Shown: positions 10,606 to 21,435, numbered from the stretch's first letter. The stretch: DNA of 64,000 nt from Zygnema cylindricum (GCA_037447655.1 JBBHKE010003041.1:98635-162634); one strand, 5' to 3'. Made by a program: numbers and translations. The notes: a model not told the origin generated them from the sequence alone.

Positions 10606-11586
10606 CAATGGATTTGAGCGACTATATGAGATCCATGGCGGTGAAAAAGGAAGCGAGACTCTCACACATCCCTGTTGAAAAATTTGGAGGGATTGTCCGG
10701 ATGGCGGCGCAGTCTGGCGGCGCAGTCATGATGACGGCGGTTGTCAGATTCCAAAGGGAACCAAAAATAAAAAAGAGCGGTTGTGATTGGACAAAGAATG
10801 CGTAACTTTGATTGGTCCAAGAAGATTACGTTTTGTGAGGTCTGTCGGCATTTGGCGCTACCTCACGACATATATCACCAACGCCAAATGTTGTATATTT
10901 ATTCTCTATTTGTCAATATGGTAACTCTATTTCATGTGCCATCATGGTAAAAAACCCATATTATAGTTAAAAGTTACTCCTTTCATGGTTCATTTTGGTA
11001 AGTCTTGTTTTTTTGGAATTAATATTTACGCTAAAACATACGCTATCCTATATTATAATACATTTTTGATGAAATTGCTACGAAGTTCCCTATTCTAACT
11101 AAATACGCGGAATGTCGAACAACAGTTACAAAATTATTACGAAAATAAAGGCAAACACATATTTTTGCCGTTGTACTATAAAATTTTAGCATGGATATTA
11201 ATGTAAATGTTCACACTGAAGACGATGCTGTCGACGGACGAGAGTCATGCGAACGGCTGTTTTTTGATGTGATTGAGCCTTTTTGTTTAGTGTGATTTCA
11301 CGTGCAAGCGTGACTCTTTTAAATCATTAAATGTACCTTTTTTCTTAAAAAGTACAATTTTGCACGGTTGGACGTCGTCCGTACTCCATACTATTTAAAT
11401 CGAACCTATATTAGAATGTTGTTACGCTAATTAAACCTTACCTTAAATAGCATAATGAAAAATTAGAATCGTTTACGTTATTTAACGTGATAGAGTCGAA
11501 ATTTAGGGCGACCGAATTAGAGTAATTTACTCTAATTACGATTCTCTGTGTACATTCATGGACATTTGTACAAACTTTCATTTTGC

Positions 11587-11702
11587 AACGGTTTTCGTGG
11601 CCGTTGCTACGACGACAAATACAAGAACGGTTTTCGTGGTCGTTGCTACGACGACAAATACAAGAACGGTTTTTGTGGCTGTTGGTATACGACAAATACA
11701 AG
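11587..11702 (+). repeat. 39-bp tandem repeat, three units
   Basis: Three units begin AACGGTTTTCGTGG and end GACGACAAATACAAG, at about 11588, 11627 and 11666. The first two are nearly identical and the third has several changes and a small deletion. The array can be read as a short open frame, but nothing else suggests a gene. Confidence 0.8.
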
Positions 11703-12095
11703 AACTGTACATTAGCGTGACGCTACTAGATATTATAATCAGCGTCTGACCGTACAGATACGCAGTTGCGATTTTGTCCTTTTGAAAAATTTCATTATTC
11801 CTGGGCGGCTCAACAAGAATTTACGTGGTACCAATCACAATCTAACACGTAATCAATATTTGCTTCACTGGCACGACCTGATAGAAAAACGTGACCGTAC
11901 GATTACTGGGAGCGCCCAATGGAAGGTTACCCTGAGCTAAAATTCCATTGGGTCGTACCGTAAAACTGTGTACATACGAAGACCACAAACGGACAACAAA
12001 TCGTCAAAATTGGATAATCGAAGCTTTCGTAACCGTCAGATTGTACAAAATGAAATTGTCATTCTGTTACGGTATTGACAAACATGTCTACATGT

Positions 12096-12120
12096 CTGTA
12101 GTAGACATGTTCTACTACAG
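12096..12120. other. Perfect hairpin, 10-bp stem
   Basis: CTGTAGTAGA and TCTACTACAG are exact inverted repeats around the loop CATGT. A second 10-bp stem (ACATGTCTAC at 12082-12091 with GTAGACATGT at 12101-12110) overlaps and would exclude the first. No T-run or gene context suggests a terminator. Confidence 0.75.
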
Positions 12121-12589
12121 TCTTAATAAAGAATCAGTACTTGACCATTAGTCAACCCGCAAGTCAAGAGTGTATCTAATTCACTCAGTACTGATTCAAA
12201 AACATTCACGTTATTTCTGACAATCGAGCTGTAATTGACGTCACTTTTGGGTACCCAGCTGACGCCAGAATCTTTTTCGAAGTGTTCAAAATCTTGTACC
12301 TTCCATTAACGGATGCTTTGACTTTCAACAGAATATCTGAGCTGACGTTAACGCAGATCCACCAGATCTTTCAGCATCCACCGCCTTAATTTGCGGATCG
12401 CCGTCCATATCTCACAAACGTATCCAAAATATAAAAACGCATTTTCGTTAAATCCTTTCAAAGCAGTGACTCCCCGCGTGCTCAAAATTCAAAACAGCTT
12501 ATGTGGACCTTTAAAATTGTCCCGTTTCGTATGTACGGCAGGCTCCATATTTTTAATCCGTACACAAAACCGTCAGATAATTTTAGCAG

Positions 12590-12599
12590 NNNNNNNNNN
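12590..12599. other. Assembly gap (10 N)
   Basis: Ten N bases. Real length unknown. Confidence 0.99.
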
Positions 12600-12868
12600 T
12601 GCGTTGGTAAATACACCGATGTTTGGGTTCAGTGGTAAAAGTCTCATTTATATACCTGTAAGCTGATGTAAACCATGCTCTCTTTCAAAAACGTTTTCAC
12701 CAGTTTGAAACAATAAACGGACAACTTTTAGCAACCCTTGTATAACTGTTTTCGGGAAGGGCGAGGATTTAACCTCATGACGTCTTTTTGTACACCAGAT
12801 TCACTCATTCGGAAAGATTTTGAATTCCCTCATAACTTATCATTCGAAATCATTCAGAATCTTTAAAC

Positions 12869-13028
12869 TGGCGGCCTTACACACTAAATTTACTAAAAGA
12901 TAACTATTCGTGTAGATACTACAAAAAATCCACAATAGATTTGGTCAATATTGAACAGTTGGTATTCCAAAAATATTCTAAGTCCTAAACTCAAATTTCT
13001 AAGACTTACTAAAGCTTACTATTCAATA
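12869..13028 (-). repeat. 3' LTR of RLC-E copy E2, truncated
   Basis: On the minus strand it begins TATTGAATAGTAAGC at 13028, after the E2 pol end, and matches the first 160 bp of other RLC-E LTRs. It stops at the GGCGGCC block (12869). The remaining 500 bp or so are missing. Confidence 0.7.
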
Positions 13029-14494
13029 CTCCCTTAAGTTTTAGAAAGGCTTACTCACTTAGACCACATGTTTTTCTGCAGTACTCCAATTTAGGAGCGG
13101 GAAGGGCTTTTGTCAATATGTTCCCAACGATTTTCAACAGGCAAATAACAAAGTTTGACCACTTTTGCAAAAACTTTCTCTCGTACCAAATGTAGTCGAA
13201 TGTCCATATATTTACTCTGAAAATGGTGACTTGGGTTTGTAGCCACATAAATGGTTGCGTGATTGTCGCACCACATTATTTGTGTCATGTGTTGCGTAAA
13301 ACCCAATTCTTGAATATATGCCTTAATCCATAGCAACTCTTTCAAGGCTGCGCTCACAACCATGTATTCGGCTTCTGTAGTAGATTGAGCCGTGACCTTT
13401 TGAAGTTTCTGCTCCAACTACAAGTGCCACTTCCAATCTGAATGACATACCCAGTTCTAGACTTCCTACTCCACACATAACCATAGCTAGTATCACTCCA
13501 AGTATTAATACTAACCTTGTTCCCTCCCAAAGTAAGCCAAAGATTTTTAGTCCCAACAAGATACCTTAACACTCTTTTTGCAGCCTCCGAATCTCTCTTT
13601 CGTGGATTTTGTAGACTTCTAATCAATACACTTACACTTGCAGCTATATCGAGCTTTGTGCAATTCATGAAGTAAATTAGACTTCCTACTACTTTTCTGT
13701 AGGGTATTTGGGACATAAATTTTTGCTCTTAGTTCCTCATCTATTATGACTCCAAACTCATGCTCGATTCCTTCAAATTTTTGCTTATACTCCGTAGGAG
13801 TTGCACAAACCTTTGGCATCAGCCAAGCCAAATTTTTCCAACATGTTTTCTATCGCTTCTTTTTGAGTTAGCTTAATGATTCTCTTTTCTCTATCTCTTC
13901 ATATAAAGAACCTCATCTAAATCACCATGCAAAAAGGCAATTTTTACATCCTTTTGGTGGATGTCAAAATCCTCTATGGCAACTAATGTAAGTAAGATGT
14001 GGACAGATGGAAACCTTACAATCGGTGAAAAAGTTTCTTTATAATCTATCCCTAGCAACTAAGGGAGCCCTATACCTGTCTATGGTATTATCTTGGTTCA
14101 ATTTTAATTTAAACACCCATTTACTTCCAATAGCCTTTCTTCTTTGAGGAAGTTCCACCACATACCAAATTTGGGCCTCCATGATAGACTTCATTTCCTC
14201 ATAGACTGCTTCCACCTAATGTTCCATTTCATTACTCGAAAAAGCTTCTTTAAACATTAGAGGCTTTTCTATGTGTGCTGAATGAGTAAAGGTTGCATTT
14301 TCTCCCCTGAGTCGTGCACTTCGCCCAACTCAACCTGGAAATGCTGTCGCTGGTATAGATGGTTGGGTCCTCCTCCACAATACATGTGATTCTTCTTGTG
14401 ATTTAGTTTCAACTTGAGGTAGAGGAGAGTCTGCAACTCTTTCAGGCATAATATTTGCTGATTCTGGTGGAGAAGATGATTTCAAGTCACTTTG
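13029..14494 (-). pseudogene. pol: E2 pol, C-terminal part (RT tail and RNase H)
   Basis: The reading order on the minus strand runs from 14494 down to 13050. It contains the acidic integrase C-terminal linker, the RT start, a jump past the RT active site, the RT tail, and RNase H (VVGSLIYFMN, then TTEAEYMVVSAALKELLWIK, then the His-rich NPSHHF block). The YVDD core is deleted: sequence passes from the HGDLDEV block (near 13925) straight to the ILTQKEAI block (near 13870). Several frameshifts are present. It is interrupted at 14494 by E1 and continues at 36894. Confidence 0.75.
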
Positions 14495-15414
14495 TATTAA
14501 AAAGTAAGCTTAACCAAGGCTTAGAAATTTGAGTTAATGACTAATAATAATTTTGGAATACCAACTGTTCAATGTTAACCAAATTTAGTGTAGATTTTTG
14601 TAGTATCTACACGAATAGTTATCTTTAAGTAATTTAGTGTGTAGGGCTGCCAATAATTGTGAACGTGATAGAAATCACTAGGATTTTTAGGGTATAGATA
14701 TTGTTAGTTGAATATTCTGGTCCAAAGTATTGAAATGTTAACTTTAGTAAGTCTTAGAAATTTGAGTTTAGGACTTATAATATTTTTGGAATACCTACTC
14801 TTCAATATTGACCAAAGTTAGTGTGGATTTTTTGTAATATCTACACGAATAGTTATCTTTAAGTAAACTAGTGTGTAAGGCCGCCAATGATTGTAGACCT
14901 GATACGAATCACCCAGATTTTTAGGGTATAGATATTGTTAGTGGACAATTCTGGTCCAAACACTTAGATTTTTGTCAGTAGATTGTCTAGTGAAACTTGT
15001 ACATACATTTTAGATATTTTGAAGATCATTAGAGTATTTAATTCAATTAGGAATGATCAGTTTGGTACAGAATCTACATTATACACAAGAGTTAAGGAAA
15101 TGAGAGCACTGAGTGCAGTTTAAGGTGTTTTGTGCTCTATTGTCTTTGATTTGCTTGTAGTACATGTTTGTATGGTTGAAAGACCTCTTTCATTTTGAGT
15201 TACATATCTTACACTATAGATCTAGTCTACTAGGCATTTTTCTTTGGGTTTGCTTTTGTTGTCATGTCAGTGATGGCTCAGCTCCTTCGGCAAGTGCTCT
15301 TATTAGCTCTATTGCTCCACTTGCTCCTCCAGGGACGAATATCCTAGCAGGTGCAAGTGTGACTCCTAGTGGGAGTGGATCACAACCGAGTCTAAATGCC
15401 CATGACCTTCAAGA
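14495..15414 (+). repeat. 5' LTR of E1 with a duplicated head
   Basis: A full LTR is 14731-15414 (684 bp), ending CTTCAAGA before the primer site. It is preceded by a partial copy of the LTR head (14495-14730) that starts TATTAAAAAGTAAGC and breaks off at GGTCCAAAG. The head is therefore present twice in tandem. The gag start region in the LTR (about 15270) is damaged by a small deletion. Confidence 0.75.
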
Positions 15415-15607
15415 GGTTATGGGCCCACCGCCCAAATTGCCTATTTTTGACGAAACTAACTACTTATACTTGAAAGATATGTTGAGCTCATATTTTGAGG
15501 AGAGGGATTTGTCACCCATTGTGGAAGGAGCAGCGGATGTGACCGTGCTCGATTGGAGAAAAAAGAATCTCCACTGCCTCAGCGTCTTGAAGCAGTCAAT
15601 GACAAAA
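15254..15607 (+). pseudogene. gag: E1 Gag, N-terminal part
   Basis: The frame covers the LTR-encoded Ser/Ala/Pro-rich leader (from DGSAPSASA on), then EVMGPPPKLPIF across the primer site, then the copia Gag domain to VLKQSMTK. It is cut at ACAAAA (15607) by RLC-A copy 3 and resumes after the repeated CAAAA at 32295. The leader ATG is disrupted relative to E3 and E6, which read MSDN. Confidence 0.8.
15415..15428 (+). promoter_or_regulatory. E1 primer binding site
   Basis: GGTTATGGGCCCAC, exact complement of the initiator-Met tRNA anticodon stem-loop. It is read in frame as VMGP of Gag. Confidence 0.85.
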
Positions 15608-16510
15608 TTTTGAGATTTGTGTATTTTCTAAATAATTATAAAATATATCAAAAGGCAAATGCAGTTTGCCTCTAACTCCCTTCTCTATGCTCCCACAATT
15701 GTTGTAGTCACTGAAGGCTAGATAGGGAGTTAGAACCATGGCTTCCTAGGCCTTCTAGAGTGACAGGAGCTGAAATTGGTAGATTTACCAAAATGGGATT
15801 TGACAGACCCAGGATTTGATCCTGGAACCTACCATCTCTCAAACCACAAATAGCTGATAGCTTTATCCTATAGTCTATGACTAGTGTTAGATTTTATAGG
15901 GTACAAGAAACTTATAAACATTACCAAGTAGAATGTTTCATTTAACAAAACACGAAACGGAATATACATGGAAAAGAATTAGCACGTATTTTGGACCACA
16001 CGGAATTAACAAAATGGCATTTTATTTCGACGGTCTGGATGGAATATTTAATCTGAATTGACGGCCATGGTGCGAGCCGGGATTCCAGAGTTGGCGAAGT
16101 GGTGTTTTCGGACACCGCCACCTCGAATGACACGTGGCAAGTTCCTGCATGATTGCACGATTTCCGGAACTCGAGATGACAAATCTTGATGTGACAAATG
16201 TCACAGTATAACGCTATCGTACATTGGTTGTACAGAAAGTACTTCGGAACCTGTACTTTCTTTTACGGTACAAACATGATTGGTCTTTACTTCAATTGGT
16301 TCCATGTTGACGTGGATTTCAACGGTAAACGCGGAAGGACAACCGTTGAAATTCAATGGTCAACAGAAATTAGTTCAGCAAGTCAAACTAACATACGGCA
16401 TCATCCTATAAGATGCCCGGAGAAGAAAAATGACAAAACGGAGACGACTTATTCGCCACGTGGCAGACCAAGAGTGGTGCTGAATATTTTCGTTTATAAA
16501 GTACGGCGGC
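15608..16510 (+). repeat. 5' LTR of RLC-A copy 3, first part
   Basis: This part holds the core ATTGTTGTAGTCACTG, the antisense tRNA-like module (15800-15880), the G-box GACACGTGGC (near 16130) and GTAC dyads (16228-16270). It is interrupted after GCGGC (16506-16510) by RLC-B and resumes at 27561. The same site is unoccupied in the 3' LTR (GTACGGCGGCTACC near 31789). Confidence 0.9.
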
Positions 16511-17567
16511 TAAAACTCTGAGACCTCCATAAGTCCTCAGAGTGGACAGCTTCTAAGAAGCCTCTAAGATAATCCTGACCCCTTTGTGTTTAAGCAAAAA
16601 TAACTGCCACCCTGGCAGACAAATACTCTAACCACCTGCACCCCTGTGAAGGCAAGAATACCCCTGAGTTGATAGCAAAAAGAATCTCTGAATTTGCTCC
16701 CCTGAGTAGTAAGTTATGGAGGGTCAAAGTTGACCTTTTGTACAGAAGCTCTCTGGGAGAGAGGGTCCTATCTCCTAATTTTTCTAAGTCCTATCTCTCT
16801 CACAGACTCTATCTACGGATGTACAGAACCAATCACGATACAGTTCCGTACGCAAAAGTACAGCTGCCGGTGTACTTTCTATCGAACATTGTATGACATG
16901 CCCTAAATGTCGACACGGGGTATATCCGGATTCGCTCCCGTAATCCTCGGAGATGCCGCGATCCAATTTTAGACCGCCACGTGTCATCCGATGTGGCGAT
17001 GATCAAAAACTGCCGAAATCTTCTTTCGCGATCTCGGCGCTTATTCCGGCCGTCCGATTAAATTCGGATTTAATCGTAGCCGTAATAAATACATGCGCAG
17101 TATTTGTTTCACTTATGAAATAAATGCGCAAAAATGATTTCTTGTTCGTACCGGAATCCGTACTTTATATATTACCGGATCTATGTAACCCGTAATCTAT
17201 TACAGTTAAATGATTTAACGTACGTATACATATTTAAAAAAATATCAAACTATATACTACGTAACACTAATGTTGGACTTAACGGCTAAGGCTAACGGCT
17301 ACTAAAAGTCTGCCGGCCGGTAGGTACAAGGATCAATTCCTCTCGCCGGCACATTCCTTTTAAATAAATAAACCCTAACTAATATAAATTTCCCGTAAAC
17401 CTCTGGATAGCCTAGGCAGCCATGGCTCTAGCTCCCTCTCCAATTTCTCAGTGACTTCGAAAAGTTTGAGAGTTTAGAGAGAGAAGTTAGAGGTAGACTG
17501 CCTCGGCTTGTTTCTATATTTCTATCTAGACCTAGAAAATAATAAAAATTGACCATTAATATCTACA
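16511..17567 (-). repeat. 3' LTR of RLC-B
   Basis: On the minus strand it starts TGTAGATATTAATGG after the polypurine tract AATATAAGGGGAG (17568-17580) and ends CAGAGTTTTA, where the 5' LTR has TTTCA, so the terminal CA is mutated. It carries the conserved stem-loop (about 17420-17507) and a tRNA-like module (17280-17352, + strand) with inverted TGCCGGC / GCCGGCA around AGGATCAATTCCT. Confidence 0.9.
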
Positions 17568-17580
17568 CTCCCCTTATATT

Positions 17581-19143
17581 CTAGTCAATCTTTAATTTCA
17601 GACCACACTTCTCCCTGCAGAAAATTAGCTTAGGGGAAGGCACAGGCTTGGTCATCATATCTGCTACCATCTCACTATCTGGTCTGTACTCTAAACTGAT
17701 TATTTTGTTTTCTACTTTCTCTCTAACAAAGCTGAGTCTGATGTCCATGTGTTTGGCTTTAAAATGGTGTTTAGGATTGGCAGAAATAGCGATTGCTGCC
17801 TGATAATCACAAAATATTTTTTGCACACCACTCTTAAGATGACCAAGCTCACCAAGCAAAGACTTGACCCACATCAATTCTTTTACAGCAGAGCAAGAGG
17901 CCATATACTCAGCCTCCATGGTGGACTGAGCAATAACCTTTTGTTGTTTGCTACTCCAACAGCAAGCCCCATCACCCACATATAATACATATCCAGAAGT
18001 GCATCTCCTCATCGGAGCATCACCATAACTGGCATCACTCCAAGTAGTGATGTCAGTATTCTCCCCACCTAAATGCAACCATAGATCCCTAGTTCCTATC
18101 AAATATCTAAGGACTCTCTTAGCTGCCTCCCAATCTTTCTTAGTGGGAGCATTTAGACTTCTACTCAGCACTCCTATTGCTGCAGCTAAATCCGGCCGGG
18201 TACAATTCATAAAACAAATTAGACTTCCCACTACTTGCCTGTAAGGAATGGTCTGCATGAACTTCTGTTCTTCAGGAGATAATTCTTCGTCTAAGACTAT
18301 GACTCCTTCTTCCTCACTCCCCTCACTTCCCCTCTTCAACTCCATTGGAGTTGTACAACTATTAGCTTTATCCATTTGAAATTTTTCAAGCATTTTCCCT
18401 ATTGCTTCCTTTTGAGGCAGTCTTATAATTTTTCTTTTTCGCTCTCTCTCTACTTGAATTCCCAAAATATATTTTGCTTCCCCTATATCCTTCATTTCAA
18501 ATCTCCCCTTAAGATCGGTTTTCAGTTTATTAATTTTTTCCATTGATTTACTTAAAACAAGCAAATCATCAACATAAATTGCAATAAATATCAAACCTTC
18601 CTCATCTTCGAAATCATAGATTGAGTGATCTGAGCTGATCCAAATATATCCCAGACCGGTAAGAAACTCATCAAGCTTCTTATTCCATTGTCGAGGCGCC
18701 TGTTTCAAACCATAAAGAGATTTAATCAGCTGGCATACCTTACTCTCCTCTCTTTCCTCCACAAAACCTTCGAGTTGTCGCATGAAGATCTCCTCTTCCA
18801 ATTCTCTATGCAAGAAGGCTGTCTTGATGTCCATCTGGTGCACTTCCATGTCTTCCGCTGCTGCTAAACTGAGAAGTATGCGGACGGAGGGAAATTTGAC
18901 CACCGGAGCAAAGGTTTCCTCGTAGTCAATTCCCTCCTTTTGTGTAAATCCCTTTGCCACTAATCTGGCCTTGTAGCGCTCCATTGTGTTATTTGGGTTC
19001 AGTTTTAATTTGAAAACCCACTTACATCCGATCGGTTTTCGGTTTGGTGGACAATCCACCAACTCCCAAGTATCCGCTGCCATGATTGAGGCCATCTCCT
19101 CATTGATGGCTGTCTTCCACCGGTTTCTTTCTGGACAAGTCAT
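17581..19143 (-). CDS. pol: RLC-B reverse transcriptase and RNase H, 520 codons open
   Basis: This stretch encodes the copying enzymes of a copia polyprotein. Seen residues (numbered from Met at 19143): RT block KWVFKLKL 41-48, catalytic Asp in MDIKTAF at 105, SLYGLKQAPRQWN 142-154, YVDD 190-193, and GEAKYILGIQVE 221-232. RNase H acidic residues are near Asp370 (WSDAS), Glu410/412, Asp446 (FCDY) and Asp467 (HMDIR). HRELEEEIF replaces the usual HGDL block. The 1563-nt run has no stop, a normal length for copia RT-RNase H. The frame continues upstream in phase through a single TAG near 19205, so the Met at 19143 is an internal residue and not a true start. It ends 13 bp before the 3' LTR. Cytoplasmic particle enzyme; as part of a broken polyprotein it is probably not made. 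Confidence 0.85.
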   Translation of the reverse strand: MTCPERNRWKTAINEEMASIMAADTWELVDCPPNRKPIGCKWVFKLKLNPNNTMERYKARLVAKGFTQKEGIDYEETFAPVVKFPSVRILLSLAAAEDMEVHQMDIKTAFLHRELEEEIFMRQLEGFVEEREESKVCQLIKSLYGLKQAPRQWNKKLDEFLTGLGYIWISSDHSIYDFEDEEGLIFIAIYVDDLLVLSKSMEKINKLKTDLKGRFEMKDIGEAKYILGIQVERERKRKIIRLPQKEAIGKMLEKFQMDKANSCTTPMELKRGSEGSEEEGVIVLDEELSPEEQKFMQTIPYRQVVGSLICFMNCTRPDLAAAIGVLSRSLNAPTKKDWEAAKRVLRYLIGTRDLWLHLGGENTDITTWSDASYGDAPMRRCTSGYVLYVGDGACCWSSKQQKVIAQSTMEAEYMASCSAVKELMWVKSLLGELGHLKSGVQKIFCDYQAAIAISANPKHHFKAKHMDIRLSFVREKVENKIISLEYRPDSEMVADMMTKPVPSPKLIFCREKCGLKLKID

Positions 19144-19203
19144 AGCCTCTTTATAAGTTTGAGGTTCATCTTGATGAGATAGTTTAGTTACCTTCTTATT
19201 AAC

Positions 19204-20258
19204 CTATTTTTCTTGTAGTTTTTTGCTACTTCTCCTCCCCCCCTCAAAATTTGAGGCCGGAATAGATGGTTCTCGTGGATTCTTTCGAACAAACTCGGCT
19301 TCTCCCCTATCCATTGATTCCGAATCAATTTCCACCACGTCTTCCGCTTTGGGTAGAGTTGTCACTGGAGTTTCCAGTGCCAAATCCTTTTCGGTCTGAT
19401 TTGTACCTGCAAGAATGTCATCTTCTCTTAAACCTGGATAGTTAGGAAGCTCAAAGTCATCGGAATTTTTTGACTCAAATCTGATTTTTACTAACTTTGT
19501 ATATTTGAAGGGATCCACAGACTTTCCTTCATCCATAACTACTAGATGCTTTACTAAGATTATATCTTCCCTTTTTAGATCATAAACTTTATATCCTTTA
19601 ACATCCTCATCATATCCTAATAAGTATCCCGGTTTTCCTTTAGGATCTAGCTTCCAATTGGACCGATCATTATATTGACTGAATACTTGACTGCCAAAAA
19701 CCTTTAAGTGAGATATATCTGGTTTCCGGCCTGTACATCTCTCATAAGGTGTTTGATATTTTATAGCTGAAGTAAGAACTCTATTTTTGAGGTAATTAGC
19801 ACAGTTCATTGCTTTTGCCCAAAACCTTTTTTTTATCTTCTTATGTGACAACATACTTCTAGCACTATCACTTAGTGTTCTATTTAACCTTTCAGCTACC
19901 CCATTCTGTTCCGGGTTTTCTGGAACTTTTTTTTGGTGTTGGACCCCATCTTCCCTGAGAAAATCCTCAAACTGGTTAGAAGTATACTCTCCACCATTGT
20001 CACTCCATATTCTCTTGATTGGAGTTTCATGGAGTTTTTCGCTCCATGCTTTATATTGTCTAAAACAATCCTGAGCTTCGGACTTGTTTTTCAAAAAATA
20101 GACTCGGGAATACCAAGACCAATCATCAGTGATAGTCATCATAAATCTCTTCCCCCCAGGTGAGGGTACTTTAGCCGGTCCCCAAATATCTGTGTGTATT
20201 AGATCTAGAATTTTTTCTCCCTTATAGGTGGCGGTTTTAGGAAAAGGTAATCTGTGTG
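19204..20258 (-). pseudogene. pol: RLC-B integrase, cut off from its N terminus
   Basis: Integrase inserts the cDNA into the host genome. The catalytic triad is present: Asp in HTDIWGP, Asp in WSDNGGEY, Glu in PEQNGVAERLN (DD35E). The copia core is followed by a long acidic C-terminal region to the TAG at about 19205. The zinc-binding HHCC region lies on the far side of RLC-A copy 2 (24845-25167). Rejoining across the TSD gives a continuous HGK-THRLPFPK reading, which confirms the insertion. The open frame now begins in the LTR of copy 2 with ATG (about 20283) and MEPIEF before integrase. Confidence 0.85.
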
Positions 20259-21298
20259 TTTTGTGAAATTCTATGGGCTCCATTGCCACACAGAATTCGC
20301 AGGTCCAAAGGAAGCTAATCTAGATAGTGCCGACTCCAAGTTTATATAAACCCAAATGATTGACCCCTTGACAATCAGAACCCCATGATAGCTTCACCCC
20401 TGTGAAATAAGACTTTCTGTGTGCTCAGTTCCACCACAGAATGCAAAGTTAGAATATGTGATTTGGACACATTCATCCACTTTGACTTTCCCTTCTAAAT
20501 TTAGCCACCCAGGAGGGCAAAAACTCTGACCGACTACACCCATGTGTAGCTTGGACTCCCTTGAGTCCGCAGCAAAAAGAATCACTGAATTTGGTCAACT
20601 GAATTGATAGTTATGACTGGCCAAAGTTTGCCATTTATACAAGGTGCTCTCTGGGAGAGGCAGCTACCTACCAGAAATATTCTAAGTCCTAAACCCCTCT
20701 CTAAATCCTCTAGTACTGAGGTACGGACCAATCACATTACTGTATAGCACAAAATGGTACAAATGCCGGTGTACCTTTTGTACGGACATCGTACGACATG
20801 GCTAATAAGTCAACAAATGTCCTATCCGGATTCGCTCTTGTATTCTCCGGAATTCCTGCCTCCAAATCTTATCTCTCCACGTGGCGCCAGGTCATGCCGC
20901 GTCAGAAAACGGTACCGTACAAGAAAGTACAAGTGCCGGAGTACTTTCTGTAAGTACATCGTACGATGTCGCCCTAGTGCGACATTTGTCACTCCCGGAT
21001 TTGTTTTCTGCCGTTCCGAAAATTCCGTAATCCCGTACGATGTTGCCACGTGTCATCTGGAGTGGCGGCGTCTGCAAACTGCCAAATTTTCCTTTCCGCG
21101 ATGTCGGTGCTTACCACGGCCGTCCGATTTACATCGTAACTAAAACGGACCGTCGAAATAAATGTCCGTACTATTTATTTTGTCCGATGCTAAAAGTACA
21201 ACTGTTTCTATGCCTTGAAGACCGTAATCCAGTTAAATGGAATTCCCTACCTGTAAGTATATAAATATCTATCAAACCCTACATGTACTAGCACTAGT

Positions 21299-21378
21299 CT
21301 TAGACTAAATGGACAAAGCTAACGTCTACGGGACGATTCACCGACGGTAGGTACCAGGATCAATTCCTGGGTCCGTCA
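21299..21378 (+). other. Antisense tRNA-like module in LTR
   Basis: On the strand opposite to the element, a box-A-like stretch (TAGACTAAATGGACAAAGC, 21301-21319) is followed by a T-arm-like hairpin CCAGG-ATCAATT-CCTGG (21354-21370) and CCGTC, which pairs with GACGG upstream. Box B matches GGTTCRANNCC imperfectly here and perfectly in the RLC-J version (GGTTCAAATCT, 63608-63618). It is not a functional tRNA: no anticodon arm can be drawn. Confidence 0.55.
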
Positions 21379-21435
21379 AATACCATTTTGGTAAACATAC
21401 CTATATTATCTATTCCTGTCTCTCTGGAGAGCTTA

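Larger units (their letters stand above)
10606..12868. other. Unassigned stretch, no gene recognised
   Basis: No long open frame and no retroelement motif is visible. I see a GGCGGCGCAGTC repeat (10704-10732), paired CCAAT-like motifs (TTGATTGGTCCAAG near 10810), a 39-bp tandem repeat, a perfect hairpin and an assembly gap, each listed separately. Base use is more AT-rich than in the LTRs. It may be host intergenic DNA or an old element I cannot recognise. Confidence 0.5.

Noticed and set aside
10608-10805. Small protein of 65 codons after RLC-D
   Set aside because: Starts in degraded protease sequence and continues into GGCGGCGCAGTC repeats; no domain, no conservation visible.
12391-12666. 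Frame spanning the N gap
   Set aside because: The gap has unknown length, so the frame is meaningless.
20822-21264. Open frames of 60-130 codons within RLC-A LTRs on both strands
   Set aside because: They recur in all RLC-A LTRs, have no protein similarity, and overlap the GTAC and G-box region. They are best explained as chance frames.
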